A DNA stretch of 64,000 nucleotides, taken from Pseudoflavitalea sp. G-6-1-2 (GTDB taxonomy: Bacteria > Bacteroidota > Bacteroidia > Chitinophagales > Chitinophagaceae). The stretch spans positions 992,001 through 1,056,000 of the forward strand of contig NZ_JABBGB010000001.1 of the NCBI RefSeq assembly GCF_012927185.1, given 5' to 3'. A program made the translations under genes and the position numbers. Below are positions 24,896-33,395 of the stretch, piece after piece. Numbering within the stretch: the stretch's first letter is position 1; every line of letters starts with the position of its first letter. The notes under the pieces were generated by a model, which did no database searches, was not told the origin of the DNA, and was given only the letters and a program-made list of their open reading frames with translations.

Positions 24896-27166
24896 ATGAA
24901 AAAGCTATTCGTACTTCCGTTACTGCTGTGCTTTACATTAAAGGCTGCCGCAAGGCAGGAGGCTCCGGTGAATCCGGCCCTGATTCCTGTACCTGTGAAG
25001 GCGATTTATGGTCAAGGCTCAGTTTACATATCAAATCAAACACCGGTTACAGCAGCAGCTGAACTGAAGTACGAATCAGCTTTATTAAAAGCTTTCATAC
25101 AGCAACAATCGGGCACTGATGCGCCTGGGTCTGATATCAAGGGTAAGCATATCAGATTGCTGACAGATACCCTTTTGGTGAAACATTCCGAAGAGTATCT
25201 GTTACATTCAACGCCACAAGGCATTACCATTACCGGTCACGATGGAGCCGGCATTCTGCACGGCATTCAAACACTGCGGCAGATCTGGATCAAAGAAGGA
25301 GGTAAACTGAAAGTGCCACTCGCAGAGATCCACGATCATCCCCGCTTCGGTTACAGAGGCATGCACCTCGATGTAAGCCGTCATTTCTTCAATGTAAGTT
25401 TCATAAAAAAATTCATCGACCTGCTGTCGATGTACAAGTACAACACTTTCCACTGGCATCTCACCGATGATCAGGGATGGCGTATCGAAATCAAAAAATA
25501 TCCGAAACTCCAATCCGTAGCTGCATGGCGCGACGAAACAATGATCGGCCATAAACGCGAACTGCCTCACCGATTCGACGGAAAAAAATACGGAGGCTAT
25601 TACACACAGGAACAGGTGAAAGAAGTGGTGAAGTATGCCACTGAGCGGCATATCACCGTTATTCCTGAAATTGAAATGCCGGGTCACGCACAAGCCGCAC
25701 TGGCAGCGTATCCCAACCTGGGTTGCACCGGCGGTCCATATAAGACTGCCACCTTCGGTGGTGTATTTGACGATGTGTTCTGTGCAGGGAAAGACTCCAC
25801 ATTCACGTTCCTGCAGGATGTGCTCGACGAAGTGATACCCCTATTCCCTTCTCCATACATTCATATCGGCGGCGATGAATGTCCCAAGGTAAAATGGAAA
25901 GCATGCCCCAACTGTCAGCGAAGAATCAAAGAAGAAAAACTCGCCGACGAACACGAACTGCAAAGTTATTTCATCAAAAGAGCAGCCAGATACCTGCAAG
26001 GCAAAGGAAAGAAAGTGATGGGTTGGGATGAGATCCTTGAAGGTGGACTGGCAAAAGATGTAACCGTAATGAGCTGGCGCAGCACTGCAGGTGCAGTAGA
26101 AGCAGCCCGCCTCGGAAGCGACGCCATCATGACCTCCGAAGATGAATATTATTTCGATCACTATCAATCGCTTTATCCTTCCGAACCTGTAGCAGCAGGC
26201 GGATACACTCCACTCAAAGAAGTATATACGTATCAACCGCTGCCCGATTCGATCGATGCCAGCCTTCTTCCAAAGATCAAAGGCATACAGGGACAATTAT
26301 GGAGCGAATATCTCTATACAGAAAAGCAAGCGGCGTACATGCTGCTGCCGCGCGCCATCGCACTGGCCGAAGTTGCCTGGAGCCCTGCCGGCAATCTGCA
26401 GTACGATCAGTTTCTCACGAGACTGCGCAAACACCCATCACAGCTGAAACGCATCGGATGGGAAATGACAAACAACTTCGACGAACTTACTTATTCGATA
26501 CACGAATTACAACGGGGTAGTCTTTCTTTTCATCTTCATTCCAGTATCCGGGAAGCCGACATTCGTTACACGTCTGATGGCAGTTTACCTGCAAGGAGCA
26601 GCCGGGCTTATCGAGGCCAGGCAATAGCAGGTGGCAAATTTGGTGTAGTGAAGGCACGGCTTTTCCGGAACGGAATGGTTTTCGGAAGAACACTGGAAAT
26701 ACCCTTTCATATTCATAAGGCAACCGGTGCGGATATCACCGTTACCAATCTTCCTTCGGGAAAATATGGTGGCCCCGCTACCAAACTCGTGAACAGCATC
26801 TACGGTGTAAACCGCTACAACGACAATCAGTGGATAGGTTTCACCAAAGACTTCGAAGCCGTGATCGATCTCGGATCTGTGATGGAGATAAAAAAAGTAG
26901 GGGCCAATGTGCTCAACTACACCTGGCAGAGAATGAGGCCTCCGGTTACCCTCGATTACTATGTGTCTGATAACGGACAGGAATATACGAAAATTACCTC
27001 ACTCACAGAATTCCCGGTAAATGGTATCAACCAGGCAAGGGCCACTGTGAATGTTACAGCAAGATATATCAAAGTCAAAGGCCAACATCCCGGTATCGTT
27101 CCTAAAGGCGGATACGGAGAAGGATCAACAGCAGTGATGATGATAGACGAACTGATTGTGGAATAA
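24896..27166 (+). CDS. GH20 beta-N-acetylhexosaminidase
   Basis: The 756-residue protein starts with a signal peptide, followed by a GH20b domain (about 25-147) and the catalytic barrel (150-490). The catalytic pair is D327-E328 in HIGGDECP; FHWHLTDDQGWR (185-196) and VMGWDEI (374-380) are further signatures. About 520-610 look like a chitobiase C-terminal domain (DIRYTSDGSLPARSSRAY), and 620-756 like a discoidin (F5/8 C) sugar-binding domain. It removes terminal GlcNAc or GalNAc from glycans by substrate-assisted catalysis in the periplasm or on the surface. It is the only glycosidase of this locus. Confidence 0.93.
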   Translation: MKKLFVLPLLLCFTLKAAARQEAPVNPALIPVPVKAIYGQGSVYISNQTPVTAAAELKYESALLKAFIQQQSGTDAPGSDIKGKHIRLLTDTLLVKHSEEYLLHSTPQGITITGHDGAGILHGIQTLRQIWIKEGGKLKVPLAEIHDHPRFGYRGMHLDVSRHFFNVSFIKKFIDLLSMYKYNTFHWHLTDDQGWRIEIKKYPKLQSVAAWRDETMIGHKRELPHRFDGKKYGGYYTQEQVKEVVKYATERHITVIPEIEMPGHAQAALAAYPNLGCTGGPYKTATFGGVFDDVFCAGKDSTFTFLQDVLDEVIPLFPSPYIHIGGDECPKVKWKACPNCQRRIKEEKLADEHELQSYFIKRAARYLQGKGKKVMGWDEILEGGLAKDVTVMSWRSTAGAVEAARLGSDAIMTSEDEYYFDHYQSLYPSEPVAAGGYTPLKEVYTYQPLPDSIDASLLPKIKGIQGQLWSEYLYTEKQAAYMLLPRAIALAEVAWSPAGNLQYDQFLTRLRKHPSQLKRIGWEMTNNFDELTYSIHELQRGSLSFHLHSSIREADIRYTSDGSLPARSSRAYRGQAIAGGKFGVVKARLFRNGMVFGRTLEIPFHIHKATGADITVTNLPSGKYGGPATKLVNSIYGVNRYNDNQWIGFTKDFEAVIDLGSVMEIKKVGANVLNYTWQRMRPPVTLDYYVSDNGQEYTKITSLTEFPVNGINQARATVNVTARYIKVKGQHPGIVPKGGYGEGSTAVMMIDELIVE

Positions 27167-27205
27167 CTAACATATAGCGTACAAGTTTTTAAAATCAAAT
27201 CGAGT

Positions 27206-27670
27206 ATGAACACTGCAGAAGAAAGATTTAAGCAATTGGGATTAGAATTGCCTCCTGCTCCTGAACCACTGGGCGTTTACAAGCCATTTGTAATTGATGG
27301 AAAATACCTTTATCTCAGCGGACATGGTCCGGTACAGAACGATGGTTCACTCATTATCGGCCGTATCGGAAAAGACATGGATGCCGATCAGGGCAAACTG
27401 TCTGCAAGGCAGGTAGGCCTTACCATGCTGAGCACCATCCAAACCCGTGTAGGTGGATTGAACAAAGTAAAACGCGTGATCAAGATCCTCGGAATGGTGA
27501 ATGCCACTTTCGATTTCGAAAGGCATCCGCATGTGATCAACGGCTGCAGTGAACTTTTCGCGGCGGTATGGGGAGAAGAAAATGGTATCGGCGTTCGCAG
27601 CGCCATCGGCTTCGGATCGTTACCCGATAACATCCCCGTAGAAATAGAAGCGCTCTTTGAATTGTATTGA
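27206..27670 (+). CDS. RidA-family protein
   Basis: The 154-residue protein belongs to the YjgF/YER057c/UK114 family. The C-terminal RSAIGFGSLPDNIPVEIEALF retains the arginine needed to bind the carboxylate of imine intermediates, and YLSGHGPVQNDG is the N-terminal strand. RidA proteins hydrolyse reactive enamines and imines made by PLP enzymes. The gene follows the hexosaminidase by 39 bases and precedes a sugar kinase, so it may handle amino-sugar or amino-acid breakdown intermediates here. Confidence 0.85.
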   Translation: MNTAEERFKQLGLELPPAPEPLGVYKPFVIDGKYLYLSGHGPVQNDGSLIIGRIGKDMDADQGKLSARQVGLTMLSTIQTRVGGLNKVKRVIKILGMVNATFDFERHPHVINGCSELFAAVWGEENGIGVRSAIGFGSLPDNIPVEIEALFELY

Positions 27671-27707
27671 TGAATGTTGTTATTTGATTGTTTTGTGCAG
27701 ATGAGCT

Positions 27708-27738
27708 TTTGTGAAGAAGTGAAGAATACTTAGTTTTC
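27708..27738 (+). promoter_or_regulatory. Candidate internal promoter before the sugar kinase
   Basis: TTTG (27708-27711) and TAGTTTTC (27731-27738), spaced by 19 bases, fit the -33/-7 consensus with one mismatch. Transcription would start near 27745, leaving a very short leader before ATG 27754, so the call is tentative. Confidence 0.35.
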
Positions 27739-27753
27739 CGGAAAATCTTGCAT

Positions 27754-28788
27754 ATGGAGAAGCCTGCCGGGAGTACTGTTCAGTTAGCAGCATTTGGAGA
27801 ATTTCTGCTGCGTCTGCATAGTCACCAGGGAAAACGCTTTCAGCAAACGGATGGATACACGGCATACTATGCAGGAGCGGAAGCCAATGTATGTGTGCTG
27901 CTGTCGAGGCTCGGACTGAATGTAAACTATATCAGCCGCGTTCCCGACAACGACCTCGCTGCTGCCGGAATGCAGCAGCTGAGAAGTCATGGTGTAGGAA
28001 CAAAGCATATGGTGTACGGAGGCGAGCGGCTGGGATTGTATTTCACCGAATCCGGCAACCATATCCGCAGCAGCCGCGTGATCTACGACCGAACAGGCAC
28101 TTCGTTCACCGAACTGCAGCCCGGCACGATCGACTGGAAAACGGTGTTGCAGGATACAGCATGCTTTCACTGGTCTGGTGTTGCAGCAGCACTGTCGGCA
28201 AGCGCCGCAGATGTTTGCAAAGAAGCCCTGGAAGCCGCAGTGAGCATGGGTTTGACTATCTCCGGCGATTTCAACTACCGGAGCAAACTCTGGCAGTACG
28301 GAAAACAACCGAAAGAAGTGATGCCGGCATTGTTGCAACATAGCAAAGTGGCTGTAGCCGATCTCGATGCTGTGAACATTTACTACGGCATCGATACCGA
28401 TAAGTCGCTTCCGCTCGAAGAAAGATTCAGGCAGACTGTTCCACAATTGCAAAAACATATGCCGCATCTGGAAACACTGGGCATGAGCTTCCGCAAAACC
28501 ATTCAGCAGCAGACAGTATATTTTGCAGCGCTGGCTCACAAAGGAGAATACTATTTCTCCGAAGGCTACATGATCCCGCACGTAACCGATCAGATTGGAA
28601 CGGGAGATGCCTTCACTGCCGGACTGCTTTATGCACTGACGCAGCAACTGCCGCCACAACAAATCATCAACTTCGCCACAGCCTGCGGCGCACTCAAACA
28701 GAGCATCGCCGGAGACTGGGCCATCATTAGCAAATCTGATATAGACGAATTTATTCAGACGGGCGTATCGGGAAGAATCATCCGGTAA
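27754..28788 (+). CDS. PfkB-family sugar kinase (2-keto-3-deoxygluconate kinase-like)
   Basis: The 344-residue protein has the PfkB fold: GAEANV (41-46), a DFNYRSKLW (172-180) as in KDG kinases, and GTGDAFTAG (282-290) with D285 as catalytic base. It phosphorylates a sugar acid or related keto-sugar with ATP. ATG 27754 is preferred over an in-frame TTG two codons earlier. Placement after hexosaminidase and RidA suggests a role in the amino-sugar or sugar-acid branch of the locus; the exact substrate cannot be read from sequence. Confidence 0.85.
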   Translation: MEKPAGSTVQLAAFGEFLLRLHSHQGKRFQQTDGYTAYYAGAEANVCVLLSRLGLNVNYISRVPDNDLAAAGMQQLRSHGVGTKHMVYGGERLGLYFTESGNHIRSSRVIYDRTGTSFTELQPGTIDWKTVLQDTACFHWSGVAAALSASAADVCKEALEAAVSMGLTISGDFNYRSKLWQYGKQPKEVMPALLQHSKVAVADLDAVNIYYGIDTDKSLPLEERFRQTVPQLQKHMPHLETLGMSFRKTIQQQTVYFAALAHKGEYYFSEGYMIPHVTDQIGTGDAFTAGLLYALTQQLPPQQIINFATACGALKQSIAGDWAIISKSDIDEFIQTGVSGRIIR

Positions 28789-28816
28789 CTCGCTGAATAA
28801 TCTTCAAAATAATTTC

Positions 28817-28853
28817 AACCTGCACCGATGGCAATATGCATCGTGTGCAGGTT
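28817..28853. repeat. Strong intergenic hairpin between kinase and dipeptidase
   Basis: AACCTGCAC (28817-28825) pairs with GTGCAGGTT (28845-28853), and inside it CGATG (28826-28830) pairs with CATCG (28839-28843). There is no T-run, so it is not a standard terminator; it may stop RNA decay or modulate the operon. Confidence 0.5.
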
Positions 28854-28890
28854 GTTGCAATTGCTCCCTAAGCATTAAAAAAACAAGTTC

Positions 28891-29964
28891 ATGTTCATCA
28901 TAGACGGCCACCTCGACCTCAGCTGGAACGCCATGGAATGGAACCGCGATCTTACGCAGGACGTGTTCGCGATCCGTGAAAGAGAAAAACATCTCACCGA
29001 TAAACCCGATCGCGGCAGAGGCACTGTTTCGTTGCCCGAATTGCGCAAAGGAAATATCGGATTGGTAGTGGCTACGCAGATCGCCAGATACGTTGCGCCC
29101 GATAATCCGCTCCCCGGCTGGCATTCACCGCATCAGGCATGGGCGCAGAGCCAGGGACAGCTGGCATGGTACAAAGCCATGGAAGCTGCCGGTGAAATGG
29201 TGATGATCCATAACAAAGCATCACTCGAACAACATATCAGGCTCTGGAATGATGGAGAAGACAACCACAAAAAACCTGTTGGATACATCCTGTCACTCGA
29301 AGGTGCAGACAGTCTCGTAACCATCGACAACCTGCATCAGGCATGGAATTACGGACTTCGTGCTATCGGCCCTGCACACTACGGCCCCGGCCGTTATGCC
29401 AACGGAACCGATGCAACCGGCCACCTCACTGAAAATGGCCGCGCCCTCATCAAAGAAATCGAAAAGCTCGGACTGGTACTCGATGCTACGCATCTCTGTG
29501 ATGATGCATTCTGGGATGCCATGGAAATTTTCAACGGAAATGTGTGGGCCAGCCATAACCTCGTGCGTGCGCTCGTTGATCATAACCGCCAGTTCAGTGA
29601 TGAGATGATCAAAGCGCTCATTCAAAAAGGTGCTGTGATCGGCGCTGCACTCGATGCCTGGATGATGGTTCCCAACTGGGTTCGCGGGCAATCCACTCCC
29701 CAAAGCATGAACTGCAATCTCGATGTAATGATCGATCATATCGACCATATCTGTCAGATCGCAGGCAATACTAATCACGTGATGATCGGCACCGATCTCG
29801 ATGGCGGATTCGGAACAGAGCAATGCCCTTATGATCTCGAAACCATCGCCGATCTGCAAAAGCTTCCTGCCATGTTTGCTAAACGTGGATATACAGAAGA
29901 CGACATCAAAAATATCATGCACGGCAATTTCCTCCGGTTTATGAGGAATGCGCTGCCGCAATAA
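28891..29964 (+). CDS. Membrane dipeptidase-like protein (peptidase M19)
   Basis: The 357-residue protein has the M19 metal-binding start DGHLDLSWNAMEW (H7, D9), LSLEGADSL, ATHLCDDAFWD, SHNLVRAL and IGTDLDGGFG, all matching the renal dipeptidase fold. Members cleave dipeptides, often with a D-residue at the C-terminal side. There is no signal peptide, so it is cytoplasmic. Following hexosaminidase and kinase genes, it may cleave peptides from imported peptidoglycan fragments or glycopeptides (inference). The enzyme class could instead be deacylase-like. Confidence 0.85.
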   Translation: MFIIDGHLDLSWNAMEWNRDLTQDVFAIREREKHLTDKPDRGRGTVSLPELRKGNIGLVVATQIARYVAPDNPLPGWHSPHQAWAQSQGQLAWYKAMEAAGEMVMIHNKASLEQHIRLWNDGEDNHKKPVGYILSLEGADSLVTIDNLHQAWNYGLRAIGPAHYGPGRYANGTDATGHLTENGRALIKEIEKLGLVLDATHLCDDAFWDAMEIFNGNVWASHNLVRALVDHNRQFSDEMIKALIQKGAVIGAALDAWMMVPNWVRGQSTPQSMNCNLDVMIDHIDHICQIAGNTNHVMIGTDLDGGFGTEQCPYDLETIADLQKLPAMFAKRGYTEDDIKNIMHGNFLRFMRNALPQ

Positions 29965-30011
29965 GTTTTCGCTTTTCAACTAAAACCTCTGCAAGGTGCC
30001 AGTGACAGCCG

Positions 30012-31646
30012 CTAGATGTGAGCATGATGATGTCCGCCTTCGCGCAGTAATTTTTCCTGCTCGATATCGAGCTGCCCTTCAATTTTTCTGATGGCTTCAT
30101 CTTCGAAAATATTCTGCATCCGGAGTTGAAAGAGTTTGTCGCGTTGTGTATTGAGGAGATCGAGGTAAATACTGTTGTACATGAGCATGGCATGTCTTTC
30201 TTTCTCGTTGCATTTGTCGCCTTCGAGAAAGTTCACGGTCAGTTGAAGATCGTTGGAGATCTGGTGATAGAGCGATTGCACCATTGGTTGTTCTTTCACC
30301 AGCTTGGCATACTGATCGTCCATATGCTGAACCGCCGCAGTAAGCAGATGCTGATGGATCTTCGCTTCTTCTTCCTGCTCCGTTCCTTCCTCTGCCATCT
30401 TATCAACGCCGAGCAAACGGATCACCCATGGAAGGGTAAGTCCCTGCACTACCAGCGTTATCAGAATTACAATGAAAGTGATGAAGAGAATGAGGTTGCG
30501 GAAAGGAAAAGGTTCGCCATTCTTCAGCAACAACGGAATCGATAAGGCAGAAGCCAGCGACACCACACCGCGCATGCCTGCCCATCCGATCACGAGCGGA
30601 CCACGCCAGCCGGGATTGGAATCGTTGGTGCGGATATACCTGCTGATAAAAGTAGTGAATGCCGAAGTGCCCAGTGCCACCAGTATGCGTGTAACGATGA
30701 TCACTAGCGAAATCACGATTCCATAGAAAATAGCTTCACCTTTTGAGTAGTCTCCGAGGCCGCGCATGATCTCCGGCATTTCGAGGCCGATCATCATAAA
30801 TACCAGTCCATTCAAAATAAATGTAATGGTATTCCACATGGCATATCCTTGTAACCGGCTCTGGTGTGTGAATATCGCATGGCTGCGATAAGAGAGAAAC
30901 AGTCCGCCACTCACCACGGCCATCACTCCGGAGAAATGTAAAGATTCTGCTGCGAGATACATCAGATACGGAGCGGCAAATGACAACGCGATATCGATAC
31001 TGGTTGTAGTGGGCAACCATCGGTGCATGGCGTAGATGATCATGGCAATCGCCACACCAATCACCACTCCCATGATGGTTACGAGTACAAAATCAACGGC
31101 AGCCTGCTGAAAAACAAAACTGCCTGTGAGAATCGCAGCGAGTGCAAATCTGAAAACGATCAGCGAAGACGCATCGTTCACCAGGCTTTCGCCTTCGAGT
31201 ATCTGTGTGTATGGTTTGGGAATCCGAACATCTTTCAGAACCGAGGTAGCGGCCACTGCATCGGGCGGAGAAATGATAGCGCCCAACAGAAAGCCCAGTG
31301 CCAGCGTAAATCCGGGGATCAGCGCCGACGATACAAATGCCACGATGGTACTTGTTAGCAACACCAGTCCGAATGCAAAAGTGGTGATCACCCTTCGCCA
31401 TTTCCAGAAGGCTTTCCAGCTGGTGAACCAGGCTGCTTCATATAATAAAGGAGGAAGAAAAATAAGGAAGATCAGTTCCGGATCGATGGTCACAGAAGGC
31501 AATCCGGGAATGAAACTGATGGCCAGTCCACCCAGCACCAGAAAGATGGGATACGAGATGCGGAGCTTCTGACCGAGCATCACCAGCAGACTCACAACAA
31601 GCACAAGCGCTATACAAAGCAAAATGGAATAATGCATGCGGGGCAA
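30012..31646 (-). CDS. CPA1-family Na+/H+ antiporter
   Basis: The 544-residue protein has about 12 membrane segments (1-420) and a soluble C-terminal tail. SPPDAVAATSVLKD near residue 125 holds the ion-binding aspartate, and GWAGMRGVVSLASALSIPLLL is the second signature of the NhaP/NHE group. It exchanges cytoplasmic Na+ (or K+) for protons. The ATG is preceded by a 15-bp perfect inverted repeat at 31650-31690, a possible control element. DoxX lies upstream on the same strand. Confidence 0.9.
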   Translation of the reverse strand: MPRMHYSILLCIALVLVVSLLVMLGQKLRISYPIFLVLGGLAISFIPGLPSVTIDPELIFLIFLPPLLYEAAWFTSWKAFWKWRRVITTFAFGLVLLTSTIVAFVSSALIPGFTLALGFLLGAIISPPDAVAATSVLKDVRIPKPYTQILEGESLVNDASSLIVFRFALAAILTGSFVFQQAAVDFVLVTIMGVVIGVAIAMIIYAMHRWLPTTTSIDIALSFAAPYLMYLAAESLHFSGVMAVVSGGLFLSYRSHAIFTHQSRLQGYAMWNTITFILNGLVFMMIGLEMPEIMRGLGDYSKGEAIFYGIVISLVIIVTRILVALGTSAFTTFISRYIRTNDSNPGWRGPLVIGWAGMRGVVSLASALSIPLLLKNGEPFPFRNLILFITFIVILITLVVQGLTLPWVIRLLGVDKMAEEGTEQEEEAKIHQHLLTAAVQHMDDQYAKLVKEQPMVQSLYHQISNDLQLTVNFLEGDKCNEKERHAMLMYNSIYLDLLNTQRDKLFQLRMQNIFEDEAIRKIEGQLDIEQEKLLREGGHHHAHI

Positions 31647-31649
31647 TAG

Positions 31650-31690
31650 TTTTCAGGAAGGAAATTAGGCATTGTTTTCCTTCCTGAAAA
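31650..31690 (-). promoter_or_regulatory. Perfect 15-bp inverted repeat next to the antiporter start
   Basis: TTTTCAGGAAGGAAA (31650-31664) and TTTCCTTCCTGAAAA (31676-31690) are perfect inverted repeats, ending four bases before the antiporter start codon. They could form a hairpin in the leader, a terminator-like element for DoxX, or an operator. No T-run follows. Confidence 0.5.
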
Positions 31691-31765
31691 ATTGCGCATG
31701 CCGAAACCCTGTATGGGGCTCAATTCCGGAAGTCAAATATTGAAAGAGCGATAGTGTGAAAACAG

Positions 31766-32152
31766 TTAGATAGCCAGTACCGCAACGCGGGCCGGCTCAT
31801 ATTTTTTCCAGACCATGTAGCAGGCGATCATGAGGGCGAGCATCACCAGCGGAATGATCACAAAAGCAATAGGTCCGCCAACAATAGCCCATGAAGCGGC
31901 CGCGCCGATAAAGCTGAAAGTGAATCCGGCGTAAGCCCATTCCCTGATCAGTTTGAATTTATTCTGAAGAACGGCCACTCCTCCCAATACTTTGAAAACT
32001 CCCAGTATGGCTTGCAGATAGAGGGGATAACCCAGCTGACGCATAGCGGCATTTCCGGCTTCGGTCATGGCCAGGCCAGACAGGCCGTCGGCGAGCATCA
32101 GTACAGAAAAGAAAATGGTGAGGGTCCAATACAAGGCTTTTGACGGTTTCAT
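31766..32152 (-). CDS. DoxX-like membrane protein
   Basis: A 128-residue protein with four membrane segments (about 8-28, 45-65, 72-92, 98-115), matching DoxX-like family size and layout (GYPLYLQAILGVFKVLGGVAVL). Members are small inner-membrane proteins; some are oxidoreductase-associated, but function is not established. It lies between the GlxA-like regulator (divergent) and the antiporter (same strand, 119 bases downstream). Confidence 0.75.
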   Translation of the reverse strand: MKPSKALYWTLTIFFSVLMLADGLSGLAMTEAGNAAMRQLGYPLYLQAILGVFKVLGGVAVLQNKFKLIREWAYAGFTFSFIGAAASWAIVGGPIAFVIIPLVMLALMIACYMVWKKYEPARVAVLAI

Positions 32153-32280
32153 GCGGTTATATTTTACAGAGTGAAAGAATTGTTTACAGCAAAGTTGCTC
32201 CGGATTCTGGAAATTTCCGGGGTGTGTTCACGTCATTTTCCGGGGTTGATTGCGACAGTGGCACATCCTACTTTTATTGC

Positions 32281-33285
32281 ATGAAAAACACTACGATACT
32301 TATCCCGAAAGGCGAAGTAAGCCTGTCACAGATCGAATCGATCACACAGATGTTCACTGCAGTGAACGAAGCGCTGAGCGAATCCGGCGCTGAGCCTGCA
32401 TTTCAGCTGGAAATGGTGGCTTTCAAGCATGTGAATCATCTTTCCAATGGCATAACCCTCAATGTTGAAAAGCATATTTACGACCTCGAACAAACCGATC
32501 TCATCATCATTCCCGAAATGAAAGGTGATATCGAAACCATCCTCACAGAAAATAAAGAAGTGTTGGGATGGCTGATTGTTCAGCAATCGAAAGGGGTGGA
32601 AATTGCGGCATTGTCGAAAGGTACCATCATGCTCATCGGAGCGGGGTTACTGAAAAACAAACAATGCACCACCCACTGGATGATCGGCGAAGAACTGAAA
32701 AGGAAATTCCCCGAAACAAAACTCCAGCTTTTCAAAGTGCTCACCGATGAAGACGGACTCTACACCAGTGCCGGTGGATTCTCCTACCTCAACCTGCTGC
32801 TGTATCTGGTAGAGAAAAATACCAGCCGCGAAATGTCGCTCCTGATGTCGAAGATCTTTGAAGTGGATATCGACCGTAACAGTCAAAGCCCCTTCATTAT
32901 TTTCAGAGGACTGAAACACCACGGTGATGAGCCCGTGAAACGTGCGCAGGAATACATCGAAGAGAATTACAGAGACAAACTCTCGGTAGATCAGCTGGCA
33001 GAAAAATTCCTCATCGGCAGAAGAAGTCTCGAAAGAAGATTCAAGAAAGCCACCGAAAATACCGTGATCGAATACATTCAGCGGGTAAAGATGGAAGAAG
33101 CGAGAAAAAGCCTCGAAGCCTCGCAGGATACCGTACATGAGATCATGGCAGAAGTTGGTTATTCAGATCCCAAAGCATTCCGCGAAGTGTTCAGAAAGAT
33201 GGTGGGCATCAGTCCGGTTGAATACCGCGCCATGCTCAACCGCCAAATGACCGGCCTGCATACCGCACCTGCCGAAGAACAATAG
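32281..33285 (+). CDS. GlxA-type AraC regulator (DJ-1/PfpI plus AraC)
   Basis: The 334-residue protein has an N-terminal DJ-1/PfpI-like domain (about 1-185) and an AraC helix-turn-helix pair (about 225-325; FLIGRRSLERRFKKA, then VHEIMAEVGYSDPKAFREVF). The nucleophile elbow reads ALSKGT, so the cysteine of active DJ-1 enzymes is absent and the domain should be a ligand-sensing fold only. I chose ATG 32281, where the domain begins, over an upstream start at 32140. It is divergent from DoxX, a likely target. Confidence 0.85.
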   Translation: MKNTTILIPKGEVSLSQIESITQMFTAVNEALSESGAEPAFQLEMVAFKHVNHLSNGITLNVEKHIYDLEQTDLIIIPEMKGDIETILTENKEVLGWLIVQQSKGVEIAALSKGTIMLIGAGLLKNKQCTTHWMIGEELKRKFPETKLQLFKVLTDEDGLYTSAGGFSYLNLLLYLVEKNTSREMSLLMSKIFEVDIDRNSQSPFIIFRGLKHHGDEPVKRAQEYIEENYRDKLSVDQLAEKFLIGRRSLERRFKKATENTVIEYIQRVKMEEARKSLEASQDTVHEIMAEVGYSDPKAFREVFRKMVGISPVEYRAMLNRQMTGLHTAPAEEQ

Positions 33286-33325
33286 CTGGCTGGTATAACT
33301 CATATCCCATCTGCGTTTCAGGCTA

Positions 33326-33358
33326 TTGCTACCGAATCCGTGGAAAGCTGTAAATTTG
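33326..33358 (+). promoter_or_regulatory. Promoter of xseAB
   Basis: TTG (33326-33328) and TAAATTTG (33351-33358) are spaced by 22 bases and match the -33/-7 consensus. The predicted start is near 33365, 31 bases before the xseA ATG. Confidence 0.6.
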
Positions 33359-33395
33359 GTTAAGGCTGATTTTCCAAAGCATTAACCCCCTTGCA

